NCBI GenBank assembly: GCA_012798025.1
Contig: JAAZNX010000041.1
Coordinates: 1-10,302, forward strand
Direction of reading: 5' to 3'
Length of the DNA stretch: 10,302 nucleotides
Source: Methanothrix sp.
Lineage (GTDB): Archaea; Halobacteriota; Methanosarcinia; Methanotrichales; Methanotrichaceae
Shown: positions 1 to 6,561 of the stretch, in pieces
How the letters are laid out: every line of letters begins with the position of its first letter
Position numbering within the stretch: the stretch's first letter is position 1
The notes under the pieces: model-generated
The model's input: only the letters and a program-made list of their open reading frames with translations
Databases searched by the model: none
Told to the model about the DNA's origin: nothing
Translations under genes and position numbers: made by a program

Positions 1-151
1 GTCTGTTGGTAGCGTGCCATAATTTCAGCAATTATTGCGGTTGCAGAAGTCTTACTTATCCCTGGCAGGGTATGGATCAGACAGTTCTGCGCTTCTGGAT
101 TTCGTCGTCCAGATCCTGTATCTGCTCTAACTGGAAAGCTATAATTGCGCT
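1..151 (-). pseudogene. IS110-family transposase, C-terminal fragment (frameshifted, runs off window)
   Basis: Read on the minus strand, the bases below 151 encode SAIIAFQLEQIQDLDDEIQK, a coiled-coil-like stretch, and then reach a stop at 77-79. Shifting frame at about base 80 restores LIHTLPGISKTSATAIIAEI. That is the helix-hairpin-helix signature of the IS110 C-terminal domain (Transposase_20, usual form L.TIPGIG..TA..I.AEIG). The normal linker between these two blocks is longer, so bases appear to have been lost as well as the frame. The fragment runs off the left edge, so its end cannot be judged. It is not preceded by an IS110 N-terminal RuvC-like domain but directly by an IS4-like fragment. 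The family call rests on motif recognition and is reasonably firm. The protein cannot be functional as it stands. Confidence 0.6.
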
Positions 152-355
152 TCAGACCAGCTGCAGTTCGCTAAAAAAAGTTCCGTATCCAACAGCTAAT
201 GCCCAGAAGATGACCGCTGGATCGATCTTGCGCTCACGCTTGATCAAACCAGTTTCCCTTGCCTTGTTTCTCAGCCATTCAGCTAAGGGCAGCTCACATG
301 TCTCCCTTTCGATCAGGTTCCCTTCCTCGAATGAGTAGCTTTTAAACACATTCAT
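152..355 (-). pseudogene. IS4-like transposase, N-terminal fragment
   Basis: A 67-residue minus-strand frame starts with ATG at 355 and stops at 152. Residues 20-60 (ETCELPLAEWLRNKARETGL, then IKRERKIDPAVIFWALAVGYG) resemble the N-terminal helical region of archaeal and bacterial IS4-type transposases, where a KR.RK(I/L)DP..FWAL block precedes the catalytic domain. Full-length members run several hundred residues with a DDE active site. Here the reading frame breaks off just after that block and the following bases belong to an IS110-like sequence. The relic therefore lacks every catalytic residue. It was probably left by insertion or deletion between two neighbouring elements. No clear terminal inverted repeat was found upstream of 355. 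The IS4 label is by recognition only; another DDE family with a similar N-terminus is possible. Confidence 0.5.
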
Positions 356-694
356 CGACCCCTTCGAGGTTAGAAAGAAATCTATATTATCTATATGTTA
401 TTAACAAAGTTATTCCAATAGATGTATAATGAGATCACACCAATGGAACAGGGAGAATATTTAAATCAAACCTTAACCGATGACCAATGGAGTGTTCTTA
501 CTGTGGATTCTCATGTGATAAAGACTAAAACGCTTCCAGAAATATACTCATCGTAGGGATGGAACAGCCCGCAGCGCCCCTAGAGTCAAAACCGCTGCAT
601 CTCATATCTGTTATGCAAGTTTTGGCGATGAAGTGGGAAGCCGCGCCATTCAGGGCGCGATAGTTCACGCAGAAGCCCAAATAGGAGCAGAGAG
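356..694. other. Intergenic region, AT-rich left half, no confident gene
   Basis: This 339-base gap separates the transposase relics from the CoA-transferase gene. The left part is AT-rich and has TATA-like stretches at 381-397 (tctatattatctatatg), 457-466 and 539-547. Any of these could act as an archaeal promoter for the plus strand, but none sits at the usual distance from the start codon at 695. The right part has ordinary base composition and is open in one plus-strand frame from 522 into the CoA-transferase gene. That frame has no ATG, and its translation resembles nothing I know. One short ORF (422-556) is listed separately. Confidence 0.5.
422..556 (+). CDS. Doubtful small ORF, 44 residues
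   Basis: An ATG at 422 follows directly after an in-frame TAG and opens a 44-residue frame beginning MYNEITPMEQGEY and ending LPEIYSS. A TATA-like stretch at 381-397 lies about 25-35 bases upstream, roughly the archaeal TATA-to-start distance. A leaderless or nearly leaderless transcript is therefore imaginable. There is no ribosome binding site, and an internal ATG at 443 is an equally good start. The stretch LTDDQW faintly recalls the start of IS5-type transposases (LTDEQW), so it could instead be an eroded transposase piece, but the rest does not fit. I do not recognise a family. The frame is short enough to arise by chance. Confidence 0.15.
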   Translation: MYNEITPMEQGEYLNQTLTDDQWSVLTVDSHVIKTKTLPEIYSS

Positions 695-2611
695 ATGCTT
701 GATTTGCCCAAGCCATCCGGAAAAGATTCGATTACTATGGAAGAGATAAAAAAGCTCTGGCCGACTAAATTTCGGGATCAGGAGCGGTTTATATTTCAGG
801 AGATTCAGCCCGGAGATCGTATATTTCTGGGAACCGGATGCGGCGAGCCTCAGTATCTTGTTTCGCAGCTTGTGAGCTACCTTAAGAATTATCCCAAGGC
901 CTTTCTGGATGCAGAACTGATCAGCATAGTCTCTTTAGGGGTGGCTCCCTATACCGATGAGAAGTTCATGCACAACTTTCGTATGAAATCGTTTTTCGTC
1001 TCCGAGAACACCAGACATGCGGTCAACAAGGCAGCAGCTGATTACACGCCAATCTTTTTATCGGCCCTGCCAGATCTCATAAGCTCAGGCAGAACGCCCA
1101 TAGACATGGCCCTCGTACAGACCACTCTTCCCGATAAAGAGGGCAATATGAACCTGGGAATAAGCGTGGATATAGTGAAGGCTGCAGTCAAGGAAGCCTC
1201 GTTGGTGGTTGTTCAGGCCAACTCCCAAATGCCAAGCGTGTCCGGCGACGGTAATATCCACATCGACGACGTCGACTTCGTGGTGTTCAAGGATGAGCCC
1301 CTTCTGGAGTACATCGAATCCGTGCCCGGAGACGTGGCCCGCAGGATCGGCAGATATGTGGCCCGCATAGTTGAAGACGGCTCCACCATCCAGGTGGGAT
1401 ACGGGAGTATACCTGGTGCCGTTATCGGTAGCCTATCCAAGAAACGACACCTGGGAGTTCATACTGAACTTTTCAGCGACGGCATTGCCGACCTCATGAA
1501 GAGAGGGGTGGTTGACAACAGCGAAAAATCCATTCATACCGGAAAGACCGTTGCCACTTTCTGCATGGGAAGGAGGGAGACCTACCACTTCCTGGACGAA
1601 AATCCGGGAATAGAGTTCAGGACCATTGACTACACCAACAACCCGTTGATCATCGCTTGCAACAAGGGTATGACTGCCATCAACAGCGCCCTGGAGATAG
1701 ACCTCACCGGCCAGGCCACAGCTGAGTCGCTGGGCCGTCTCTTTTACAGCGGCATCGGAGGGCAGGCAGATTTCATGAGGGGAGCGGTCATGGCTCCCGG
1801 CGGAAAGGCCATTCTGGCTCTTCCGTCCACGGCCGAAGGCGGTCGGGTGTCCAGGATAGTGCCTTTCCTGAGAGAGGGCGCAGGCGTCACCCTCGCCCGG
1901 GGAGACGTTCAGTACGTGGTCACCGAGTTCGGGATCGCATACTTGCACGGAAAGAGCATCCGGGAAAGGGCGATGGACCTGATAGCTATAGCCCATCCTG
2001 ATTTCAGGCCCTGGCTAATCGAAGAGGCCAAAAAGGCCTCTCTCATCTATCCCGACCAGGCCTTCGTTCCCGGCAGGAAGGGAGAGTACCCTGAGGACCT
2101 GGAGACCTGCCGGACCGCCAAAGGAGGAATGCGCCTGTTCTTGCGGCCGGTAAAGATCTGCGACGAGCCCCTGCTCAAGGACTTCTTCTACTCTCTTTCC
2201 GATGAAACCATGTATCAGAGGTTCCTGTCGGTCCGAAAGGATATGCCACATGAAGTGCTGCAAGATTTTGTGGCGGTCGACTACACTCAAAAGATGGTGA
2301 TTTTGGCTCTGACCGAAAAGGGCGGGAAGGAGATCATCGCCGGGCTTGGACAATATGCCCTGAACCGGGATATGCACACCGCAGAGCTCGCTCTGGTAGT
2401 AAGAGACGAGTACCAGAACCATGGCGTTGGAAGAGAGCTATTGTCTTATCTGACCTATCTTGCCAAGAAACAGGGGCTCTTGGGCTTTACTGCAGAGGTC
2501 CTGGCCGGAAATCAGCCGGTATTCAATCTCTTCAGCAAGATGGGCTTTGACGTGACCCGCAAGAACGAGTCGGGTTTCTACGACATGAGAGCTATGTTCA
2601 AATCGCTGTAA
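695..2611 (+). CDS. Acetyl-CoA hydrolase/CoA-transferase fused to a GNAT acetyltransferase
   Basis: This is a 638-residue two-domain protein. Residues about 30-460 match the acetyl-CoA hydrolase / 4-hydroxybutyrate CoA-transferase family, which exchanges CoA between acyl-CoA and a free carboxylate through a glutamyl-CoA thioester. Visible blocks are IFLGTGCGEP (43-52), GYGSIPGA (235-242), HTELFSDG (256-263, where E258 is the likely catalytic glutamate), GIGGQADF (353-360) and the terminal block VTEFGIAYLHGKSIRERA (409-426). Residues about 478-636 are a GNAT domain with the acetyl-CoA pyrophosphate loop QNHGVG (574-579). The start at 695 has GGAG at 684-687, 7 bases upstream. An ATG at 737 is an alternative without a good binding site. 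The gene stands alone between a relic region and an opposing pseudogene. The acyl substrate and the acetylation target cannot be read from sequence. Confidence 0.9.
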   Translation: MLDLPKPSGKDSITMEEIKKLWPTKFRDQERFIFQEIQPGDRIFLGTGCGEPQYLVSQLVSYLKNYPKAFLDAELISIVSLGVAPYTDEKFMHNFRMKSFFVSENTRHAVNKAAADYTPIFLSALPDLISSGRTPIDMALVQTTLPDKEGNMNLGISVDIVKAAVKEASLVVVQANSQMPSVSGDGNIHIDDVDFVVFKDEPLLEYIESVPGDVARRIGRYVARIVEDGSTIQVGYGSIPGAVIGSLSKKRHLGVHTELFSDGIADLMKRGVVDNSEKSIHTGKTVATFCMGRRETYHFLDENPGIEFRTIDYTNNPLIIACNKGMTAINSALEIDLTGQATAESLGRLFYSGIGGQADFMRGAVMAPGGKAILALPSTAEGGRVSRIVPFLREGAGVTLARGDVQYVVTEFGIAYLHGKSIRERAMDLIAIAHPDFRPWLIEEAKKASLIYPDQAFVPGRKGEYPEDLETCRTAKGGMRLFLRPVKICDEPLLKDFFYSLSDETMYQRFLSVRKDMPHEVLQDFVAVDYTQKMVILALTEKGGKEIIAGLGQYALNRDMHTAELALVVRDEYQNHGVGRELLSYLTYLAKKQGLLGFTAEVLAGNQPVFNLFSKMGFDVTRKNESGFYDMRAMFKSL

Positions 2612-2637
2612 GTACAAATTCCTTAGGAGACCTCGAG

Positions 2638-2954
2638 TTATGGCTCTTCGTCTGTTGGAGATGACTCTTTCTGAGGATCGACTGAAGGCCCCAGAGTAGG
2701 CGATGAGCGGCCGGCCGGAGATGCTGGATGTTCAAATGCAGCATATGACCGGCTCCTGGAAACTGCCGATACATGGGGTTTGGAAGGACAGGTTCCCCAC
2801 CAGCCAAATTCTCATCAGGATGCTGATTCAAGCAGAAGGTAGCTAGGATCTGCTTGGGGAGCGCTTTGGGCATGACGAAGGCTTTCGAATAAATATTCTC
2901 CCTGTAGAGGCATCGCTTCCTGCCATGGTAGTTCGCAAGCCACGAAGGTCCCAA
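2638..2954 (-). pseudogene. Decayed alpha/beta-hydrolase C-terminal fragment
   Basis: The gap between the CoA-transferase and the cis-prenyltransferase contains a minus-strand relic. One frame reads SKAFVMPKALPKQILATF and then FPGAGHMLHL. GAGHMLHLE is the hallmark around the catalytic histidine of alpha/beta hydrolases. At about 2725-2735 the next frame carries on as FEHPASPAGRSS, so GHMLH plus FEHP together rebuild the usual family ending. That frame stops at 2638-2640. The nucleophile elbow (G.S.G) and the rest of the core are absent because the fragment begins just after the stop of the neighbouring gene. The 118-residue open frame here (TTG start at 2954) is therefore probably not a real intact gene. 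The family assignment rests on one strong motif and a plausible frameshift. Confidence 0.45.
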
Positions 2955-2961
2955 TGTCCAA

Positions 2962-3573
2962 TTAGCGTCCGAAGCGCCTATCTCTTCGTTGCCAGTCCCT
3001 GATGGCGCGAAGGAAATCGATTTTTCTCAGGGCGCGCCAGTCGACGTCAGTGAAATAAAGCTCTGAATAAGCAGCTTGCCAGATCATGAAATCGCTGAGC
3101 TGCTTGCCTCCAGCTCTTATCACCAGATCAGGTTTCTGGCTGAACCTGAGATGGGCCTCTATCGACTCTTCGTTGATATCCTCGGGATTAAGACTTCCAT
3201 TTTGTACATCTTGCAGGAGGCTCCTGAATGCCTCTGCAACCTCATGCTTTCCTCCATAGCCGATTGATATGATCATCTTTACTCCTACGCCGTCTCCCAT
3301 GTGTTCGACACCATCGGCAGTGTGCAGGCTTACCTGTGCCGGGGCGTCTGCAAGCTCTGCGGCAACACGTGCTCGAATCTCGGGCGCATCATCATTTACA
3401 TAGAGCATGATGGAACCAAGGCCTGTAGATCTGCACCAGTCCAGCACGGACCTCAGTTGCTTCAAGCCCGGGCCGCTCAGATCCCCGGAGCTGAGTACAA
3501 CGGCAACACATGTGGGCATTCTGTTTTTGGAGATCTGAGTTTCCAGGAGCCGTTCGTAAAGGCGAAGAATCAT
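2962..3573 (-). CDS. Cis-prenyltransferase (UPP synthase) homologue, Nus1/NgBR-like non-canonical subunit
   Basis: A 203-residue relative of undecaprenyl/dehydrodolichyl diphosphate synthase, which makes the long polyprenyl diphosphate used as glycan carrier. The fold is evident from LYERLL near the N-terminus, IGYGGKHEV (104-112), DLVIRAGG (149-156), LSDFMIWQAAYSELYF (159-174) and the ending RRFGR (199-203). The catalytic phosphate-binding block HIA.IMDGNRRWA, expected after position 20, is replaced by CVAVVLSSGDLSG, so the essential aspartate and the NRR are gone. The RTGGE.RLS motif is also altered and one residue short (RAGGKQLS). The C-terminal RxG (R200-F201-G202) is kept. This is the pattern of the accessory subunit in heteromeric cis-prenyltransferases (NgBR/Nus1; a heteromeric enzyme is reported from Methanosarcina mazei). 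The ATG at 3573 fits family N-termini and has AGGA upstream. The frame stays open to a TTG at 3642. A catalytic partner should be encoded elsewhere. Confidence 0.8.
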   Translation of the reverse strand: MILRLYERLLETQISKNRMPTCVAVVLSSGDLSGPGLKQLRSVLDWCRSTGLGSIMLYVNDDAPEIRARVAAELADAPAQVSLHTADGVEHMGDGVGVKMIISIGYGGKHEVAEAFRSLLQDVQNGSLNPEDINEESIEAHLRFSQKPDLVIRAGGKQLSDFMIWQAAYSELYFTDVDWRALRKIDFLRAIRDWQRRDRRFGR

Positions 3574-3615
3574 GGTTGGAATTCCTGTACTTTCCATAGG
3601 CAAAGTATTTTTGCG

Positions 3616-4842
3616 ATGAATCAGCTCTTGAGGTTCATGCAAAGGGACGATATTGCCAGGATGGCCATCGGGCTGATGGTGCTATTGCTGCCTTATGCCG
3701 GGTCTCTTACAATTCTTCCCTTGGGGGCCCTCATCCTTTTCGACCCGGGCTCTCGCTTGCTTTCAGCCTCCTTGGCCATGCTCCTTCTCCTGAGGCCTGC
3801 CCTGAGCATCATGCACTGCAACCTCCCGCTATACGTCATTGCCATCTCATTCGTAGCATCTACTTTTGCCCCCCTTGCAGTCAAGAGATTCGAGTCCCTG
3901 ACAGGAAGCATGATCTACCTCATGATCACAGTTGCTCTGGGCTATCCTCTGGCGACCATGATCTCTTCAGGAAGCCTGTCGTCTGAGAGGATCCTATTCC
4001 TCGCGATCTTAGGTGGGCTCTCCGGTGCTTTTCTACACCATGCTTCAAAGGAGCGTGACTTCACAGTCCCATTTGGCACGGCAATGGTGATGTGGCTCTT
4101 CTCCTTCGACTATCACCTGCCCGAGCTGCCGCGCATCCTGCTCATCTGTATTTTTGCTCTCATGCTCGGAATTGGAGCCTACTGGGCCAAGGCCGCAGAC
4201 TCGGATGCGGTGCTGAGCGAGGCCATAGTAGGCCTTCTCGTCATCTTGTTTGGGGGTTTGAACTGGTTCCTGCTTCTGCTTGTCTTTTATCTGTTGGGGG
4301 GCGGTTTCACTCGTTATGGATACGCCTACAAGAATAAGCTGGGAATAGCACAGTCGCATGGGGGTGTGCGCGGCTACAAAAATGTTTACAGCAACAGCCT
4401 TGTCCCCCTGGCACTGGCCGTATGTTACGGAATTTATGGAAACGACATCTTCGTTTACGCCTTCATTGGTTCAGTTGCTACGGCCAACGGCGACACTCTG
4501 GCCAGCGAGATTGGCGAGACAAGCCGCTCCAGGCCGAGGATGATCACCACCCTCAAAGAGACGCAGCCCGGCGTGGATGGTGGCGTGACACCTCTTGGCG
4601 AAGCGGCTTCGATTGTGGGCGCCTTCATCATAGGCCTTCTTGCCACGGTCACGGGCATGGTCGGCATCTTCGGCATCATTGTGGGAACGATTGGCGGTTT
4701 CCTTGGCACTAACTTCGACAGCTTTCTTGGAGCCACGCTGCAGAGCCGTGGCATTTTGAGCAACAATGGAGTGAACCTTGTGGCGACTGCACTCGGAGCT
4801 CTGGTAGGCGGATGCCTCTGGTACCTGCTGCAAATTATTTAG
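3616..4842 (+). CDS. DUF92 (TIGR00297) family integral membrane protein
   Basis: A 408-residue polytopic membrane protein with about ten or more hydrophobic segments spread over its length. The C-terminal half carries the DUF92 blocks: FTRYGYAYKNKLGIAQSHGG (231-250) with RGYKNVYSN just after, ANGDTLASEIG (290-300), DGGVTPLGEAAS (321-332) and NNGVN (383-387). Plant VTE6, a phytyl-phosphate kinase, belongs to this family, and VTE5/dolichol kinase are more distant relatives. A role in polyprenyl or isoprenoid phosphate metabolism is therefore plausible but unproven. The divergent neighbour is a polyprenyl synthase subunit, which supports that idea. The start is uncertain. ATG 3616 leaves 42 bases to the divergent start, and ATG 3637 (GAGG only 2-3 bases away) is possible. 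The frame stays open back to 3301, but that part overlaps the opposing gene and is not membrane-like. aroE follows 23 bases downstream. Confidence 0.8.
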   Translation: MNQLLRFMQRDDIARMAIGLMVLLLPYAGSLTILPLGALILFDPGSRLLSASLAMLLLLRPALSIMHCNLPLYVIAISFVASTFAPLAVKRFESLTGSMIYLMITVALGYPLATMISSGSLSSERILFLAILGGLSGAFLHHASKERDFTVPFGTAMVMWLFSFDYHLPELPRILLICIFALMLGIGAYWAKAADSDAVLSEAIVGLLVILFGGLNWFLLLLVFYLLGGGFTRYGYAYKNKLGIAQSHGGVRGYKNVYSNSLVPLALAVCYGIYGNDIFVYAFIGSVATANGDTLASEIGETSRSRPRMITTLKETQPGVDGGVTPLGEAASIVGAFIIGLLATVTGMVGIFGIIVGTIGGFLGTNFDSFLGATLQSRGILSNNGVNLVATALGALVGGCLWYLLQII

Positions 4843-4865
4843 GCGAAAAACCACCACTAGCATTC

Positions 4866-5684
4866 ATGAAGATCTTCGGGATTTTCGGCGATCCCATCGA
4901 GCACAGTCTATCTCCAGTCATGCAGAATGCTGCCTTTCGAGCATTGGGCCAAGAAGCATGCTATCATGCCTTTCGCGTCTCAAGGGAATGCCTGGAAGAT
5001 GCCCTCATTGGTGCAGCAGCCATGGGCTTTGGCGGTTTGAATCTGACCATACCTCTGAAGGAAAAGGCGCTGGAGCTGGACATCTTGCAGCCAGATGAGC
5101 TCGCAGAGGCCATCGGAGCGGTGAACACAGTATCTTTTGGTCGGAACCAAAGGATAGTGGGCCACAACACAGATGGAGAGGGCGCACTCCAGGCCATGAA
5201 GGATGCAGCGATCAGCCTTCGGCATAGCAAGGTGCTTTTGATAGGTGCGGGCGGAGCGGCTCGCGCCATTGCCTACTCTCTCAAGAACGAGGGCGCAGAG
5301 ATCCTGGTCGCAAATCGGAATGCTAAAAAGGCAGATGAACTGGCTGCATCGGTAGGAGGGCTTGGCTTTGGTTTGTGCGATCTAGGCCAACTTGTCCTTC
5401 AGTCGGATATAATAATAAACGCCACCTCTGTCGGCATGAAGGATGGCGATCCCAGCCTCTTCGATGGCCGATTGCTTCGAAGAGGTCAGGTCGTCTTCGA
5501 TATCGTTTACAATCGTGAGACAGAGCTTCTCAAAGCAGCTCGCCTGGCTGGCGCAGTGGCCATCGACGGCGTGATGATGCTGGTCTACCAGGGAGCTAAA
5601 TCACTGGAGATCTGGACAGGCCTGAAGGCTCCAGTACATGTTATGGAGAAAGCGGTTCGAGATGGGTTGAAGGAGAGAAGATGA
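4866..5684 (+). CDS. aroE: Shikimate dehydrogenase
   Basis: A 272-residue NADP-dependent shikimate 5-dehydrogenase, which reduces 3-dehydroshikimate to shikimate in the pathway to chorismate. The substrate-binding block HSLSPVMQNAAF (13-24) includes the two serines. NLTIPLKE (59-66) carries catalytic Lys65, GAVNTV (84-89) binds substrate through Asn87, and NTDGEG (101-106) carries catalytic Asp103. The Rossmann loop is GAGGAAR (127-133), followed by NRNAKKAD (140-147), whose arginine is typical of NADP preference. INATSVGM (174-181) and a late IDGVMMLVYQGA block complete the fold. Length is normal. The frame is open back to an ATG at 4812, but that extension overlaps the DUF92 gene and family members begin at MKIFGIFGDP, so 4866 is chosen. 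There is no clear ribosome binding site. The stop overlaps the tyrA start by 4 bases (ATGA), which indicates translational coupling. Confidence 0.93.
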   Translation: MKIFGIFGDPIEHSLSPVMQNAAFRALGQEACYHAFRVSRECLEDALIGAAAMGFGGLNLTIPLKEKALELDILQPDELAEAIGAVNTVSFGRNQRIVGHNTDGEGALQAMKDAAISLRHSKVLLIGAGGAARAIAYSLKNEGAEILVANRNAKKADELAASVGGLGFGLCDLGQLVLQSDIIINATSVGMKDGDPSLFDGRLLRRGQVVFDIVYNRETELLKAARLAGAVAIDGVMMLVYQGAKSLEIWTGLKAPVHVMEKAVRDGLKERR

Positions 5685-6550
5685 CGCGCATACTGATATT
5701 GGGAGGCACGGGCGAGACTGGATCGTGGTTCGCACGCTATTTTAAAGAGAAGGGCTTCGAGGTATCCATCTGGGGGCCAAGAGGGAGGGTGGAAGTGGCA
5801 GAACGCCTTGGTGTGCGGTATGCTACCGATCGACAAAAAGAGGTGGAAACTAGCGACATCGTCCTTGTCAGCGTCCTGATCGAGAGGACAGTGGAGTTGA
5901 TACGTGAGGTAGCGCCCCGTATGCACGCAGGCAGCCTGCTAATGGATGTGACCTCGATCAAATCGGGCCCTTTGAAAGCCATGAAGACCTATGCGCCAAA
6001 AGGCGTTGAGGTTTTGGGCACTCACCCCATGTTCGGACCCACCATGCCAAACATGCACGGCCAGACCATCATCCTGACCCCTGTGAAAGGAAAGAGCGAA
6101 AAATGGCTTCCAATCATTCGGTCGATGTTCGAATCAGATGGTGCGAAGATAGAGACTCTAGACGCAGACGAGCACGATGAGATCATGGCTGTAGTTCAGG
6201 CTCTGACACACTTTGCCTACATTGGCATTGGGGCGACGCTGAAGTCTCTTGACTTTGACGTGGAGAAGTCAAGGAGGTTCATGTCTCCTGTCTATGAGAT
6301 CATGATAGACTTTGTTGGTCGCATCCTGGACCAGAACCCTGAGCTTTACGCCTCCATCCAGAAAAATCCAAAAGCGATGCGTGCGCGACAGACCTTCGTG
6401 GCCGAGTGCATGCGACTGTGTGAGCGCGCTGATGCAAGTGATATGGAGGGATTCAAGAACATTATGCGCGAGGCTGCTGAACATTACGGAGGGACGCATG
6501 AGGCGATGGAAAGGTCCGACAGGATCATCAGAGGAAGAATTGAAGAATAA
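5681..6550 (+). CDS. tyrA: Prephenate dehydrogenase, archaeal TyrA
   Basis: A 289-residue protein that oxidatively decarboxylates prephenate to 4-hydroxyphenylpyruvate, the committed step to tyrosine. The N-terminus is a Rossmann domain, ILILGGTGETGSWFARYF (4-21), with the dinucleotide loop at 8-14. DVTSIKSG (89-96), THPMFGPTMP (114-123, with the expected catalytic His115) and ALTHFAYIG (174-182) follow. A helical C-terminal domain includes YASIQKNP (223-230). There is no chorismate mutase or ACT domain, so this is a monofunctional enzyme. The start is firm: GGAG lies just upstream and the ATG overlaps the aroE stop. Its 3' end lies 11 bases from the stop of the opposing aminotransferase. That enzyme class could perform the next step to tyrosine, though the link is only positional. 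Confidence 0.92.
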   Translation: MTRILILGGTGETGSWFARYFKEKGFEVSIWGPRGRVEVAERLGVRYATDRQKEVETSDIVLVSVLIERTVELIREVAPRMHAGSLLMDVTSIKSGPLKAMKTYAPKGVEVLGTHPMFGPTMPNMHGQTIILTPVKGKSEKWLPIIRSMFESDGAKIETLDADEHDEIMAVVQALTHFAYIGIGATLKSLDFDVEKSRRFMSPVYEIMIDFVGRILDQNPELYASIQKNPKAMRARQTFVAECMRLCERADASDMEGFKNIMREAAEHYGGTHEAMERSDRIIRGRIEE

Positions 6551-6561
6551 GTGCCCGCGAT

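Noticed and set aside
525..716. 63-residue minus-strand frame ahead of the CoA-transferase
   Set aside because: It overlaps the start of the CoA-transferase gene, and I see no motif or ribosome binding site.
1433..1996. 187-residue open frame on the minus strand
   Set aside because: It lies wholly within the well-supported CoA-transferase gene on the other strand and its translation shows no family motif.
2598..2954. 118-residue minus-strand frame as an intact gene
   Set aside because: It overlaps the end of the CoA-transferase gene, and its only recognisable motif continues in a different frame, which points to a decayed hydrolase.
3301..3615. Upstream extension of the DUF92 reading frame (105 residues)
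   Set aside because: It is antisense to the cis-prenyltransferase gene, is Cys-rich and not membrane-like, and DUF92 proteins begin with the hydrophobic part.
4812..4865. N-terminal extension of aroE from an ATG at 4812
   Set aside because: It overlaps the end of the DUF92 gene in another frame, and shikimate dehydrogenases begin at the ATG at 4866.
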